Assembly (NCBI GenBank): GCA_016125265.1 | Contig: WGMC01000027.1 | Coordinates: forward strand, 1-63,902 | Direction of reading: 5' to 3' | DNA from: Planctomycetaceae bacterium | Lineage (GTDB): Bacteria; Planctomycetota; UBA1135; GCA-002686595 | Length of the DNA: 63,902 nt | Shown: positions 1 through 8,682 of the stretch, piece after piece | Layout of the letters: the number at the start of each line of letters is the position of its first letter | Position numbering within the stretch: the first letter of the stretch is position 1 | Notes under the pieces: model-generated | The model's input: the letters and a program-made list of their open reading frames with translations, nothing else | What the model was told of the DNA's origin: nothing | Databases searched by the model: none | Translations under genes and position numbers: made by a program

Positions 1-311
1 ACGGCCCAAATCACTTGCCTCTCAGGTGATGTTTTGCCCATCGCCTGACGGCGCTGGAGCCCGTTCGAGGGCAAAAATCGGCCAAGGCCCCGATTTTTTC
101 CCTCTCTCTGAGAGGCCGGGCAAAAATCGGCACGGCCCAAATCACTTGCCTCTCAGGTGATGTTTTGCCCATCGCCTGACGGCGCTGGAGCCCGTTCGAG
201 GGCAAAAATCGGCCAAGGCCCCGATTTTTTCCCTCTCTCTGAGAGGCCGGGCAGAAATCGGCACGGCCCAAGTCGATGGCCTCATCGGTGCCGTGTGGCC
301 CATCGCCTGAC
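1..311. repeat. 131-bp tandem repeat, terminator-like unit
   Basis: Two near-identical 131-bp units lie at 1-131 and 132-262, and a diverged third begins at 263 and fades near 311. Each unit holds inverted repeats. AAAAATCGG at 73-81 pairs with CCGATTTTT at 90-98, with a T-run after the stem, like a bidirectional intrinsic terminator. CCTCTC/GAGAGG follows at 100-115. The 24-bp segment at 37-60 recurs at 3493-3516, so this is also a dispersed family. It lies just 3' of the leftward DUF72 gene. No coding gene is supported here. Confidence 0.85.
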
Positions 312-351
312 CCGCGCAGGGCCGGTCGTCTCGGCCGGGGCGCACGCGCCG

Positions 352-1206
352 TCAGCGTTCGTCGAGACCCGCGAGTCGCGTCTGCAAGTCGTCGATGGTG
401 GCCGGACCGTGGCCGGCGAAGTGGTTGTTGGCGAACACGTAGATGTCCTTGAGGCGCGACTCGAGCGCGTGGATTACGGCCGCCCAGCGGTCAAGACGTT
501 CCGACTGGTCGAGCACTGTGCGGTCGAAGGTCTTGGTGAGTGCGTCGGTCGCCTTGCGGTCGCCGATCAGGCGCACGTAGGTGAAGTCCGCGGTCAAGAG
601 CGCATCCAGCCCGCCCAGTTGCGGGGCCAACTCGTCGGGATGGGGCAGGTAGTTGAGGTCCACGAGCGCCATCGCCACGCCGCGTCGACGCAGCAAGTCG
701 AGCAGCGGCTTTGCGATCCAGTTCTTGTTGCGCACCTCGACGGCCACACGGACCGTCGGATCGATGCGTTCGAGGAATCCGTCGAGGCGCTCGAGGAAGG
801 GCTCCGCACGCGCGAAGGCGGCGCGGTTGAAGTAGGGGAACTGCAGCAGCAGCGGGCCGCGGAGCGGACCCAGGATGGCCATGGCTTCGAGGAATCGATC
901 GGCCTCGTCGATGGCTACTCGAGAAACCAGCACGTTGGCGCCGTCCGGTGTCGGCCCGTCGCCGCCGTGCACGACACCGCGCGGGAACTTGGCCGCAAGC
1001 TGGAAGCCGTCCGGTACTTTGTCGCGCCAGCCTTCGACCAGCCGTCGATCGGGCACGCGGTAGTAGGTGACGTCGGCTTCGACGGTGTCGTAGCGCCGCG
1101 CGTAGAGGCTCAGGAACTCTCCCGGCTTGCTGCCCGGCGGATAGAACGGCCCGACCCAGCCCTTCTCCGACCAACTGGAGGTGCCAAGGTGCAGGGCGGC
1201 GGTCAC
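352..1206 (-). CDS. DUF72 family protein (YecE-like)
   Basis: This 284-residue protein has the DUF72 (YecE-like) signature: an N-terminal LHLGTSSWS strand, then GPFYPPG, FYARRYDTVE-like text and TYYRVP. A later VRVAVEVRNKNW segment and a C-terminal YVFANNHFAGHGP segment are typical of the TIM-barrel-like family. The biochemical role of the family is not settled. The start is a GTG at 1206 that overlaps the TGA of the upstream outer-membrane gene (GTGA), so the two are probably translationally coupled. Longer upstream reading in this frame is antisense-like low-complexity text and was not included. Length is normal for the family. The 131-bp repeat follows on the 3' side. Confidence 0.9.
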   Translation of the reverse strand: MTAALHLGTSSWSEKGWVGPFYPPGSKPGEFLSLYARRYDTVEADVTYYRVPDRRLVEGWRDKVPDGFQLAAKFPRGVVHGGDGPTPDGANVLVSRVAIDEADRFLEAMAILGPLRGPLLLQFPYFNRAAFARAEPFLERLDGFLERIDPTVRVAVEVRNKNWIAKPLLDLLRRRGVAMALVDLNYLPHPDELAPQLGGLDALLTADFTYVRLIGDRKATDALTKTFDRTVLDQSERLDRWAAVIHALESRLKDIYVFANNHFAGHGPATIDDLQTRLAGLDER

Positions 1207-2846
1207 CGCAGGAGCGGCCGTGTGACCGACCACGAGAAGGTGACCGCGACGGATTGCGCCTCGAAACTGCCGCTGTCGGCTTCGAGTTTGCCGAACTCGA
1301 GGCCCATGCCGAAGGAGGGCCGCACCTGGTAGCGCCAACCCGCCGCGAACTCGTGCACCAACCCCGAGCCGACGTCGGCGCCGCCTCCACCCGCCGCGCC
1401 GGCGTGGTACTGCACGTAGAAGTCGCCGGCGCGCACCGTGCGCAGCACGTCCAGGTCGTAGCGCAGACCGACCTGGCCCTCGCGGTACCCTCCGATCTCG
1501 CCGTCCCAGGCGCTGAAACCGCGCAGGCTGAAGAAGAGCGCGTCGTAGATCTCCTTGTTGACGCCGGCTCCCACCAGGTGCACGTCGTCCTCGAGCGGAA
1601 TACCGCCCGAGTCCACGACGTCGCGCGAGAGGAAGTAGCTCTTGTGCAACAACTGCACGGTCCAATCGTCGAGGTCGTAGTCGCGCGCGAAGATGCCCTC
1701 GCGTGCGAGGCGCTCGCGCTGGAACTCCTCGGGCAACACGGCGGCCCGCGGCGCCCACGAGGCCGCTAGCGCCGCGCTCGTGCCGTCGAAGTCGCCGTCC
1801 GGGGCCACGAAGTAGCCGCCGAGCAGCTTGAGCGACCAGTTGCGCGTCAGGTAACTCTCGAAACCGGCTTGGGCGGCGAGCAGGAGCCCACCTCCGACGT
1901 CGACACCGCCGCCGCCGGCCGCGCCGGTCATCACGCGCCATTGCCAATCGAGCACACGTTCGGTGCCCTCGAACCAGGGTCCGCGGCGCGCGATGCCGAC
2001 GGTCGCCTGCGCGTACCCGGCCACGCCGCCGGCGCCGGCACCGGCAAGTTCGAGCGGCACGAACCAGCCGCGCTCGAGGGGCAGCTCGACACCGGCCTGC
2101 CCCAACACGATGCGCCGGCTGAGTCGCGAGCCGTCGCGGCGTTTGGAACCGGAGCTCGGATCGAGGTAGAGCACACCCAGGGTGAGCGCCTCCTGGCTGG
2201 GCACCAGCGTGCCGCGGGCCAGGGGCCGCAGGTCGAAGATCGACGAGCTGGCCGTGATCACCTCGTGCAGACGCGTGAAACCCAACGCAAGTTGGGTGCT
2301 CGAGAGATCGCCGCCGGGCACTTCGGTATGGGAGAGCTCGAGCCGCAGCCCCAGGCGATCCCCGATGGTGTGCTCCGCGGCGATGTGTGGGCGCAGGAAC
2401 AGTCCGCCGTCCCAATCGTCGCCGCTGCCGCCCTCCGCGTCGGCGCCGCCGCCGCCCACGAACAGCCCCGCGTCGACGGAGAACCTTTCGCCCCACGCGC
2501 GGCGCCAACCCAGGGTGGCGCCCGCCGCGAACAGGCCTCCGCGGTCGCCTTGCACGGCGCCGAATCCGCCGAAACCGAGGTACGCGCCCGGCAATCCGCG
2601 GAAGGGCTCGAGGATGTCGTAGTGCAGGCCGAGGAGCGTGGCTTCGCCGGGGCCCTTGGGGTTGATCTGCTCGAGCGAGAGGCGCCAGCGTGTCGGCGTG
2701 GCGAAGAGCTCGACCTCCTGGGCGGACGCGGACCCAGCGGCCCAGAGCAGCGCGCAGGGCCCGAGGGCCCACCCCCGCCGAAGGGGCTTCCCGGAGCGAT
2801 TCACCGGGCGGAGGCGACGGGCGAGCGGGCGGGTCCCAGGTGCCAT
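1203..2846 (-). CDS. Exported beta-barrel-like outer-membrane protein, unknown
   Basis: This 547-residue protein starts with a basic stretch and a hydrophobic signal ending in SASA before QEVELF, consistent with Sec export. The rest is alternating polar/hydrophobic short strands separated by Gly-rich turns, with many aromatic residues and a terminal VAVTFSW-type strand, as expected for a beta-barrel or beta-solenoid surface protein. I recognise no named family. The ATG at 2846 was chosen because the signal peptide lies directly behind it; reading further upstream runs antisense to the peroxiredoxin. It is the first gene of a two-gene unit with the DUF72 gene. The 144-bp gap to the divergent peroxiredoxin must hold both promoters. 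Confidence 0.75.
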   Translation of the reverse strand: MAPGTRPLARRLRPVNRSGKPLRRGWALGPCALLWAAGSASAQEVELFATPTRWRLSLEQINPKGPGEATLLGLHYDILEPFRGLPGAYLGFGGFGAVQGDRGGLFAAGATLGWRRAWGERFSVDAGLFVGGGGADAEGGSGDDWDGGLFLRPHIAAEHTIGDRLGLRLELSHTEVPGGDLSSTQLALGFTRLHEVITASSSIFDLRPLARGTLVPSQEALTLGVLYLDPSSGSKRRDGSRLSRRIVLGQAGVELPLERGWFVPLELAGAGAGGVAGYAQATVGIARRGPWFEGTERVLDWQWRVMTGAAGGGGVDVGGGLLLAAQAGFESYLTRNWSLKLLGGYFVAPDGDFDGTSAALAASWAPRAAVLPEEFQRERLAREGIFARDYDLDDWTVQLLHKSYFLSRDVVDSGGIPLEDDVHLVGAGVNKEIYDALFFSLRGFSAWDGEIGGYREGQVGLRYDLDVLRTVRAGDFYVQYHAGAAGGGGADVGSGLVHEFAAGWRYQVRPSFGMGLEFGKLEADSGSFEAQSVAVTFSWSVTRPLLR

Positions 2847-2990
2847 GGAGCGCGATGGTAGCGCCCCGGACGCCGGGGCTGTTGCCAAAGCGTCTTGGGT
2901 CCGCCCACTGGGTCCTTGCTGGTAGAGTCTTTGGCCCGCGGGGCCCTCTCGGCCGCGCGCACCACCCAACCCCGAACCGAACCCATTGCC

Positions 2991-3446
2991 ATGGCCATCC
3001 AAGTTGGCGCCGCTGCCCCGGATTTCACGCTCAAGACCCAAGACGAGAAGGAGTGGAAGCTCTCCGACCACAAGGGCAAGAACGTCGTGCTGCTGTGGCC
3101 CCCGCTCGATTGGAGCCCCACCTGCACCAAGGAGAACTGCCGCATTTCGAAGGAGCCGGTCCTGAGCGCGCCGAACTCCGTCGTCGTCGGCATCAGCCGC
3201 GACTCGACCTGGTCGCACAAGGCCTACAAGAAGGCCGAGGGGATCACCCACGACCTGCTCGCCGACCCGATGTTGGCCGTGACCAAGCAGTTCGGCATGG
3301 AGCACCCCGCCGTGCCCTTCATCAGCCACCGCGGAACCGTGATCGTCGACAAGAACGGCAAGGTCGCGTTCGTGCAGATCCAAGAGAAGACCGGCGAAGA
3401 GCGCGACATGGCGGCCGTGCAAGCGGCGCTCAAGAAGCTCGGCTGA
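2991..3446 (+). CDS. Peroxiredoxin, BCP/PrxQ-like (AhpC/TSA fold)
   Basis: A 151-residue thioredoxin-fold peroxidase that would reduce peroxides with a reactive cysteine. The start AIQVGAAAPDF is the usual peroxiredoxin opening. The active-site segment is PPLDWSPTCTKENC, giving peroxidatic Cys45 and a second Cys50; the C-x4-C spacing is that of atypical 2-Cys BCP/PrxQ enzymes. The conserved Thr three residues before the peroxidatic Cys is Ser42 here, a conservative change. Later blocks (GISRDSTWSHKAY, FGMEHPAVPFISHRGTVIVD) fit the fold. The start is the ATG at 2991; an in-frame upstream extension has no homology-like content. A possible -10 (TAGAGT, 2923-2928) lies upstream. It converges on the ABC permease gene. 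Confidence 0.9.
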   Translation: MAIQVGAAAPDFTLKTQDEKEWKLSDHKGKNVVLLWPPLDWSPTCTKENCRISKEPVLSAPNSVVVGISRDSTWSHKAYKKAEGITHDLLADPMLAVTKQFGMEHPAVPFISHRGTVIVDKNGKVAFVQIQEKTGEERDMAAVQAALKKLG

Positions 3447-3477
3447 GAAGCACGGGCGCGGCCGAAGCGCAGCGCCT

Positions 3478-3530
3478 CTCCGGTGCCGTCGGGCCCATCG
3501 CCTGACGGCGCTGGAGCGGCCCGCCGCGCG
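3478..3530. repeat. Fragment of the 131-bp repeat family
   Basis: The 24 bases at 3493-3516 are identical to 37-60 in the 131-bp tandem repeat. The preceding bases (GGTGCCG...GGCCCATCGCC) match the diverged third unit near 286-308. It occupies the gap between the convergent peroxiredoxin and permease genes. Confidence 0.7.
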
Positions 3531-4700
3531 TCAACTCCGCCGCAGGGCCTCGGTCGGTTTCATGCGCGCGGCGCGCCAGGCGGGCCACGCTCCGCCCAGG
3601 AGGCCCAACAGGATCGCGAAGCCGACGGCGGTCGTCAGCACGTCGGGGGTGATGCGGAACGCGAACGCCACCTCGGTGAAGGTCTGGAAGTTGGTCGTGC
3701 CCGTGCGCACTCCATCCAGCGGCAGGGCCATCAGGCACCCGAGTGCGCCGCCCAGCACACCCAGCAGAAGCGCCTCGAACAGGAACGCCAGGAAGATCGG
3801 CAGGGGGCGAAACCCCATGCTCAAAAGGATGCCGATCTCGTGGCTGCGCGCCGAAATCGCGGCCAGCATGGTGTTCGTTCCGGTGAGCACGGCCGCCGAG
3901 CCCATCACCAGCGCCAAGAAGCCGCCTAGGAACAGCAGCACGCCCGAAAGCACCTGCGTCTGGCCCTCCAGGAACGCCTTCTCGGTCTGCACCTTGGCGG
4001 GCACACGTTTGTCGCCCTCCAGACTGTCCGCCAGCTTCTCGAGGTCCGTGCCCGGCGCGATCTGCGCCACCACGCGATTGAGCAACGGCCGTTCGAGCGC
4101 CTCGCCGATGCGCTCGGAATCGCCCCAGATCTCCGAGTTGAAGGGGCCCTCGGAGCGAAACTCGCCGACCACGCGGAACGGTGTGGTGTTGAGCAGCAGC
4201 ACGTCCCCGACGCGGCAGTTCTGCATGCGTGTCGTCAACGCGCTGCCGACCATGACCTCGTCCGCGCCGAACTCGACGGGACGGCCTGCGACCACTTCGA
4301 CGAGCTCGCCGTGGATCGCCAGACTGCGCGGCCCGATGCCGCGGATCGGCACGTTGGTTTCGCCGCCGTCCAGTTTGCGCCGACGCACGGCCAGGTAGCG
4401 CTCCGCCGCGGCGAGTGGCCGTCCCTGTTCGTCGAGCGCGATCTCGGGTCGGCTCTTCATCAAGATCTCCGCGCGCTCGCGTTCGAAGAGCGAGTCGCCC
4501 TCGTTCGTCGCGCCGGGGCGCAGGAAGATCACGACGTGCTCGCGCCCGGACGACGTGAAGAGTCGCTCGAATCCCTGTTGCAGCGCGAGTACACCCGCCA
4601 GGACGGCGACCGTGGCGCCGATGCCGAACACCGTCAGCAGCGTCGCCGAGCGGCGCACGAACAGGCTTCGCGCGTTGTACGAGAGGGGCACGAGAGCCAT
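3531..4700 (-). CDS. ABC transporter permease, FtsX/MacB type
   Basis: A 389-residue inner-membrane permease. One transmembrane helix lies near residues 18-41. A periplasmic domain of roughly 200 residues follows, containing VPIRGIGPRSL and VGDVLLLNTTPFRVVGEF, the MacB_PCD pattern. Three C-terminal helices (about 258-284, 308-335, 355-378) carry the FtsX motif with the coupling sequence ISARSHEIGILLSMGF and the terminal WPAWRAARMKPTEALR. It is the fourth gene of the exporter operon, starting 1 bp after the stop of the paralogous permease. With that permease it should form the heterodimeric channel. Substrate unknown; MacB-type systems move lipoproteins, peptides or drugs, or do mechanotransmission. 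Confidence 0.93.
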   Translation of the reverse strand: MALVPLSYNARSLFVRRSATLLTVFGIGATVAVLAGVLALQQGFERLFTSSGREHVVIFLRPGATNEGDSLFERERAEILMKSRPEIALDEQGRPLAAAERYLAVRRRKLDGGETNVPIRGIGPRSLAIHGELVEVVAGRPVEFGADEVMVGSALTTRMQNCRVGDVLLLNTTPFRVVGEFRSEGPFNSEIWGDSERIGEALERPLLNRVVAQIAPGTDLEKLADSLEGDKRVPAKVQTEKAFLEGQTQVLSGVLLFLGGFLALVMGSAAVLTGTNTMLAAISARSHEIGILLSMGFRPLPIFLAFLFEALLLGVLGGALGCLMALPLDGVRTGTTNFQTFTEVAFAFRITPDVLTTAVGFAILLGLLGGAWPAWRAARMKPTEALRRS

Positions 4701-4701
4701 G

Positions 4702-5871
4702 TCAGTGCTCCGCTCCCAGGGCGTCGACGACGCGCATACGACTGGCCGCGATCGCGGGCGCGATCCCCGCGACGAGTCCCACCAAGAGCGCTAGGCCCAT
4801 GCCCATGGCGGCAGTGCCGAGGCCGATTCCGTACCCCGGAATGCCAAACCCACCGAAGAAAGAACCCATGCCCTCCGACGTGGCCAGCGCGACGCCCACA
4901 CCGCCCATGCCGCCGAGCAGGCAGAGGATGAGCGACTCGCCGATCAACAGCGCGAACACCGCGCGGCTCGGATACCCGAGGGCCTTCAGGATGCCCATGC
5001 TGCGCGTGCGCTCGCGCCCCGCCATCAACATCGTGTTCAGCGTCGCCAACAGGATTGCGAAGAGCACACCGCCGCCGATCGATCCGAGCAGGGTCGGAAC
5101 ACTGCCCAACATGGAGACGAACTGGCGCTGGAACTCCGATTCCGTGGTCGTCTGCACGCGCTGCGGGCCGTTCTCGAAGAGCCGGTCGATGTCGCCCATC
5201 ACACGTGTGACGTCGGCGCCGCGCGCGAGCGACAGCACGTAGACTCCCGCGCCATCGGGGCCCTCGGCGGCGCCGTTCTCGAGGCTCTGCTCGAGGTACT
5301 CGTAGTGGAACCACAGCGTGCGGCCGTCCACGTTGGCCGAACTGGGCCGATAGATACCGGCGACCAGGAACGTCCACGGGCTTCCGTCGACACGTGTGTA
5401 CAGCCCGCCGATGATCGGCACGGTGTCGCCCACACGCCACCCAAAGGAATCGGCCAACTCCTCGCCGATCAGGCACGCGTTGCGCTGGCGCAGGAACTGC
5501 GCTTCGGAGCCCTCGACCAATACGATCTCGGGGTACACACCGAGCAGGCGATCCGCGTCGACCGCGAACTGGGCGAAGAAGTTCGCGGGGTCCTGGTAGT
5601 ACCCGCCGAACCACTGCAGTTTGCAGGTCCGTTCGACACCGACCACTCCGTCGATCTTCGACTGGTAGGAGACGGGCAGGTTCACGAACAGACTGACCGC
5701 GGACTGCACGATGAGGCGCGATTGGCTGGCAGCTTCCACACCCGCTCCCAGGGCACCGACCACACTCTTCAGGAAGCAGACGAGGAAAAACGCGATCACC
5801 AGCGACAAGAACGTCAGCGCGGTGCGCACGGGCCGCGCGAGCAGATGTCGCAGGAGCAGGGACCACGGCAT
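4702..5871 (-). CDS. ABC transporter permease, FtsX/MacB type
   Basis: A 389-residue paralogue of the next gene with the same plan: a helix at about 14-38, a large extracytoplasmic domain (with [15 protein letters not shown] and [20 protein letters not shown]), then three C-terminal helices. The coupling helix region reads [23 protein letters not shown], and the protein ends in [16 protein letters not shown]. It follows the ATPase gene by 4 bp. Having two different permease genes of equal length implies a heterodimer. Confidence 0.93.
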   Translation of the reverse strand: MPWSLLLRHLLARPVRTALTFLSLVIAFFLVCFLKSVVGALGAGVEAASQSRLIVQSAVSLFVNLPVSYQSKIDGVVGVERTCKLQWFGGYYQDPANFFAQFAVDADRLLGVYPEIVLVEGSEAQFLRQRNACLIGEELADSFGWRVGDTVPIIGGLYTRVDGSPWTFLVAGIYRPSSANVDGRTLWFHYEYLEQSLENGAAEGPDGAGVYVLSLARGADVTRVMGDIDRLFENGPQRVQTTTESEFQRQFVSMLGSVPTLLGSIGGGVLFAILLATLNTMLMAGRERTRSMGILKALGYPSRAVFALLIGESLILCLLGGMGGVGVALATSEGMGSFFGGFGIPGYGIGLGTAAMGMGLALLVGLVAGIAPAIAASRMRVVDALGAEH

Positions 5872-5875
5872 GGGC

Positions 5876-6598
5876 TCAGCTCGGCCGCGACGCCGCGCGC
5901 CGTTCGATGGAATCGAGCCGCCCCTTGTCGAGGTGCACGATGCAGTTGGCCGACTCGGCGGCCCGCGGGTCGTGGGTCACCATCAGGATCGTCTTGCCGA
6001 ACTCGGCGGACAGCTTGCTGAGCAGGCCCAGCACCTGGTCCGCGCTCGCGCGGTCGAGATCGCCCGTGGGTTCGTCGGCCAGGATCAGGAGCGGATCGCT
6101 CACGAGGGCCCGCGCGATCGCCACACGCTGTTCCTGACCGCCCGAGAGTTGCCGCGGCCGGTGTTTGGCCCGGTCGGCGAGGCCAACGAGGTCGAGGGCG
6201 TGGCGTGCGTGTTCGCGCCGCTCGCGCCGCGACAGACCCGTGAGCAGGAGCGGCAGCTCGACGTTTTGCTGCGCGCTCAAGACCGGCATCAGGTTGAATC
6301 CCTGGAAGATGAACCCGACCTTGTCCGCGCGCCAGGCGGCTAGGGCGGCGTTGGAGAGGCTGCCGAGGGCCTCACCCTCGACGTAGATCTCGCCATCGTC
6401 CGGCCGATCGAGGCCGCCGATCAGGTTGAGGAGCGTCGTCTTGCCCGAACCCGACGGCCCCATCAACGCGAAGAACCCGCCGCGCTCCATCTCGAGCTCG
6501 AGGCCGTCGAGCACCACCAACGACTCGCCGCCGCGCCGGTAGACCCGGCGCACACGGTCCACCCGCACCAGGGTGTCGGGTTGGCCGGGCGCGCTCAC
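5876..6598 (-). CDS. ABC transporter ATP-binding protein, LolD/MacB type
   Basis: A 240-residue ATPase that would power the two permeases encoded downstream. Walker A is GPSGSGKTT at about 47-55. The Q-loop is in [20 protein letters not shown], the signature is [15 protein letters not shown], Walker B is [13 protein letters not shown], and the switch His is in [10 protein letters not shown]. The [17 protein letters not shown] segment is typical of the LolD/MacB/FtsE subgroup. The start is a GTG at 6598 overlapping the stop of the adaptor gene (GTGA), so expression is probably coupled. Earlier in-frame sequence is antisense-like and was excluded. Confidence 0.95.
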   Translation of the reverse strand: MSAPGQPDTLVRVDRVRRVYRRGGESLVVLDGLELEMERGGFFALMGPSGSGKTTLLNLIGGLDRPDDGEIYVEGEALGSLSNAALAAWRADKVGFIFQGFNLMPVLSAQQNVELPLLLTGLSRRERREHARHALDLVGLADRAKHRPRQLSGGQEQRVAIARALVSDPLLILADEPTGDLDRASADQVLGLLSKLSAEFGKTILMVTHDPRAAESANCIVHLDKGRLDSIERRAASRPS

Positions 6599-8004
6599 GG
6601 ACCGGCGACGCGCACGGCCGTGCCGTCGGTCAGCGCCCCATCCGGTTCGACGAGCACCACCGCGCCCGGCTCCAACCCCGCCAGCACTTGGAGGCGGCCG
6701 AAGCGCAGCGGGCCAAGGTCGAGGGCTTGGAAGCGCACGGCGCCGTCCGCCACCACCTGCACGCCGCGGCGGCCGCCGCGCTCTAGCACGTACTCCGGCG
6801 CGATCAGCAGCACTGGCCCCGACGGTGCGAGCGCCGCCTCGTCCTCGAGGTCTGCCTCCGAGAGGAACACGACGCGCAAGCCGAGTTCCGGCCGGAGGCG
6901 ATCGTCGGGTCGTTCGAAGGCCACACGCACCTCCACGGTGCCCTTCTGGCGGTTCGCCGTCGGCCAGACGCGCGCGACGCGGCCCGCGTAGGGCACTTCC
7001 GGATAGGCGTCGAGGAAAATGCGCGCCGGCCCACCCTGGACGATCTTCGAGAGGCTCGTTTCGGGCACCTCGACTTGGACCTCGAGCGAGTCCATGTCGA
7101 CGAGCGTGCAGATCGCGCCGCGCGCGTTGGCACCGCCCTGCACGTTCGGCGACACCACCTCGCCGACCTCCGCGTCCTTCAGCACCACCAATCCGGCGAA
7201 GGGCGCGCGCACCTCGGTCTTGTCCAAGCTGGCCTTCGCCAAGTCCCGATCGACGAGAGCGCTGTCGACACCCGCCGCGGCGACGCTCGCGGCCGCTTCC
7301 ACGGCGGCGATCCGCGCGCGCTGCGCCGCGAGTCCGGCTTTGGCGGACGCGAGCTGCGCCTCGGCCACGGCCCGGGCCGCCTCGGCGGATTCGAACTCGG
7401 TGCGGGCCCCCGTCCTCGCCCGGTCGGTGGCCACGCCGGACTCGGCCAGCATGGACTGGCGCTCCAGGTCGTACTTGGCGAGGCCGAGCCGCGCTTCGGC
7501 CGCCTGGATCTCCGCCCCGGCCCCCTGGATGGCGGCCTCCAGACTGGGCAACTCGGCGACGGCGGCCTCCACCTCGGCGGCGGCGCGGGCGGCTTCGGCG
7601 CGGGCCGTGGCGATGCGCGCCTCCGCCCCGGCCAGGGCCGCGCGCAACTCGTCCTGGTAGAGCCGCGCGACCAACTCGCCCGCCTCGACACGGGTGCCCT
7701 CGGTCACGCGCATCTCGACGATGCGGCCCGGAGCGTCCGCCGAGAGGGCCGCGCGCCGGGCGGCTACCACGTAGCCGTTGGCCGCAGTCCCGCGCAGTGC
7801 GGTGAAGGCCAGGGGGCTCTGGGCCTCGATCGCGGCGACCTGGACCTCGGGGCGCTTCCAACGGGAGAGCACGCCGCCCAGGGGGCCGGACAGCAGGAAG
7901 ATGAGCACCGCCAGCACGGCGAGCGCGAGCAACCAACGCACCGCGCGGAAGCGGCGTTGGCCGGCGCGGCTCGAGCGGGAGATCTGGAGCGGGGCGAGGT
8001 CCAC
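6595..8004 (-). CDS. HlyD/MacA-like periplasmic adaptor of the ABC exporter
   Basis: A 469-residue membrane-fusion protein that would link the MacB-like pump to an outer-membrane channel. A single N-terminal helix (about 22-42, [14 protein letters not shown]) anchors it. A lipoyl-like half ([20 protein letters not shown]), a long Ala/Glu coiled-coil hairpin (about 110-260), the returning lipoyl half ([25 protein letters not shown]), and beta-barrel and membrane-proximal domains follow. The start is uncertain: GTG at 8004 is preferred because a -10-like TTAGTC on the minus strand (8052-8057) falls between it and the in-frame GTG at 8070. First gene of the exporter operon; no TolC-like gene is seen in the window. 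Confidence 0.88.
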   Translation of the reverse strand: MDLAPLQISRSSRAGQRRFRAVRWLLALAVLAVLIFLLSGPLGGVLSRWKRPEVQVAAIEAQSPLAFTALRGTAANGYVVAARRAALSADAPGRIVEMRVTEGTRVEAGELVARLYQDELRAALAGAEARIATARAEAARAAAEVEAAVAELPSLEAAIQGAGAEIQAAEARLGLAKYDLERQSMLAESGVATDRARTGARTEFESAEAARAVAEAQLASAKAGLAAQRARIAAVEAAASVAAAGVDSALVDRDLAKASLDKTEVRAPFAGLVVLKDAEVGEVVSPNVQGGANARGAICTLVDMDSLEVQVEVPETSLSKIVQGGPARIFLDAYPEVPYAGRVARVWPTANRQKGTVEVRVAFERPDDRLRPELGLRVVFLSEADLEDEAALAPSGPVLLIAPEYVLERGGRRGVQVVADGAVRFQALDLGPLRFGRLQVLAGLEPGAVVLVEPDGALTDGTAVRVAGP

Positions 8005-8145
8005 GGTGGGGGCGGGGAATGTCGGTTCGTGGGGGCGGGCGTCGGCCAGCAGACTAACCGCCCGGCCCACCTTCCCGCAGGACCACCCGCGCGGCACCTC
8101 GCGGACGCGGCGGGGGCGCCGGGTCGGTAGTTTGGGCCCACCCCG

Positions 8146-8682
8146 ATGCCCGCTCCCGCGCCCCTTCCGCCCCCTCCGCTCCCGCCCGAGCCGGAACCCC
8201 GCCCGTTCCCGCTCTTGGCGCTCGGACTCCTCGCCCCGGTGCTGGCGTTGCTCTTGTGGCAGTTGCCGGCGGCGGTGCTCGCGGAACTGCGGGAAGCGCG
8301 CTCGCGCGCTCCCATGGGGCGCGGTTTTGCGTTCACGGCCAGCGAGGAGCAGCGTTTCCTGCGCCTTGGCACCGCTGGTCGCGCGTTCCTGTTGGTTTCG
8401 CGCCATACACCCCGGCGCGCGGACATCTACTTGCACACGGCGCCGGGGCTCGAGGGCGCGGCGCTCCACGTGCAACTCGCGCACCTCCTCTACCCCCGCG
8501 CGACCCACCATCTGGTCGCACCGCCGCCGGACGCGGAGTTCGTCGACAGCCATTTGCCGAAGGGCGGCTGGGTTCTCGACGCGGGCTCCGGATCCGGATT
8601 CGATTGGGCGAGCGCGGCCCGCTTCGTGGCCCAGGACGAAGAGCTGAAGCTGCTGCAGATTCCGTCGGGGGGGCGGCGTTGA
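8146..8682 (+). CDS. Small membrane-anchored protein, unknown
   Basis: A 178-residue protein with a Pro-rich cytoplasmic tail (1-21), one transmembrane helix (about 23-46) and an extracytoplasmic domain holding ASEEQRFLRLGTAGRAFLL and a C-terminal VLDAGSGSGFDW segment. I recognise no family. Its stop overlaps the TTG start of the following membrane protein (TTGA), so the two are probably co-translated. The small protein may therefore be a partner of that GT-C-like enzyme; this is inference from context only. A TAGTTT hexamer (8128-8133) lies 12 nt before the ATG. Confidence 0.7.
   Translation: MPAPAPLPPPPLPPEPEPRPFPLLALGLLAPVLALLLWQLPAAVLAELREARSRAPMGRGFAFTASEEQRFLRLGTAGRAFLLVSRHTPRRADIYLHTAPGLEGAALHVQLAHLLYPRATHHLVAPPPDAEFVDSHLPKGGWVLDAGSGSGFDWASAARFVAQDEELKLLQIPSGGRR

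Noticed and set aside
352..2772. An 806-codon frame that would fuse the DUF72 protein to an N-terminal half
   Set aside because: The upstream half is a shadow of the outer-membrane protein gene; the DUF72 fold starts at GTG 1206, overlapping the upstream stop.
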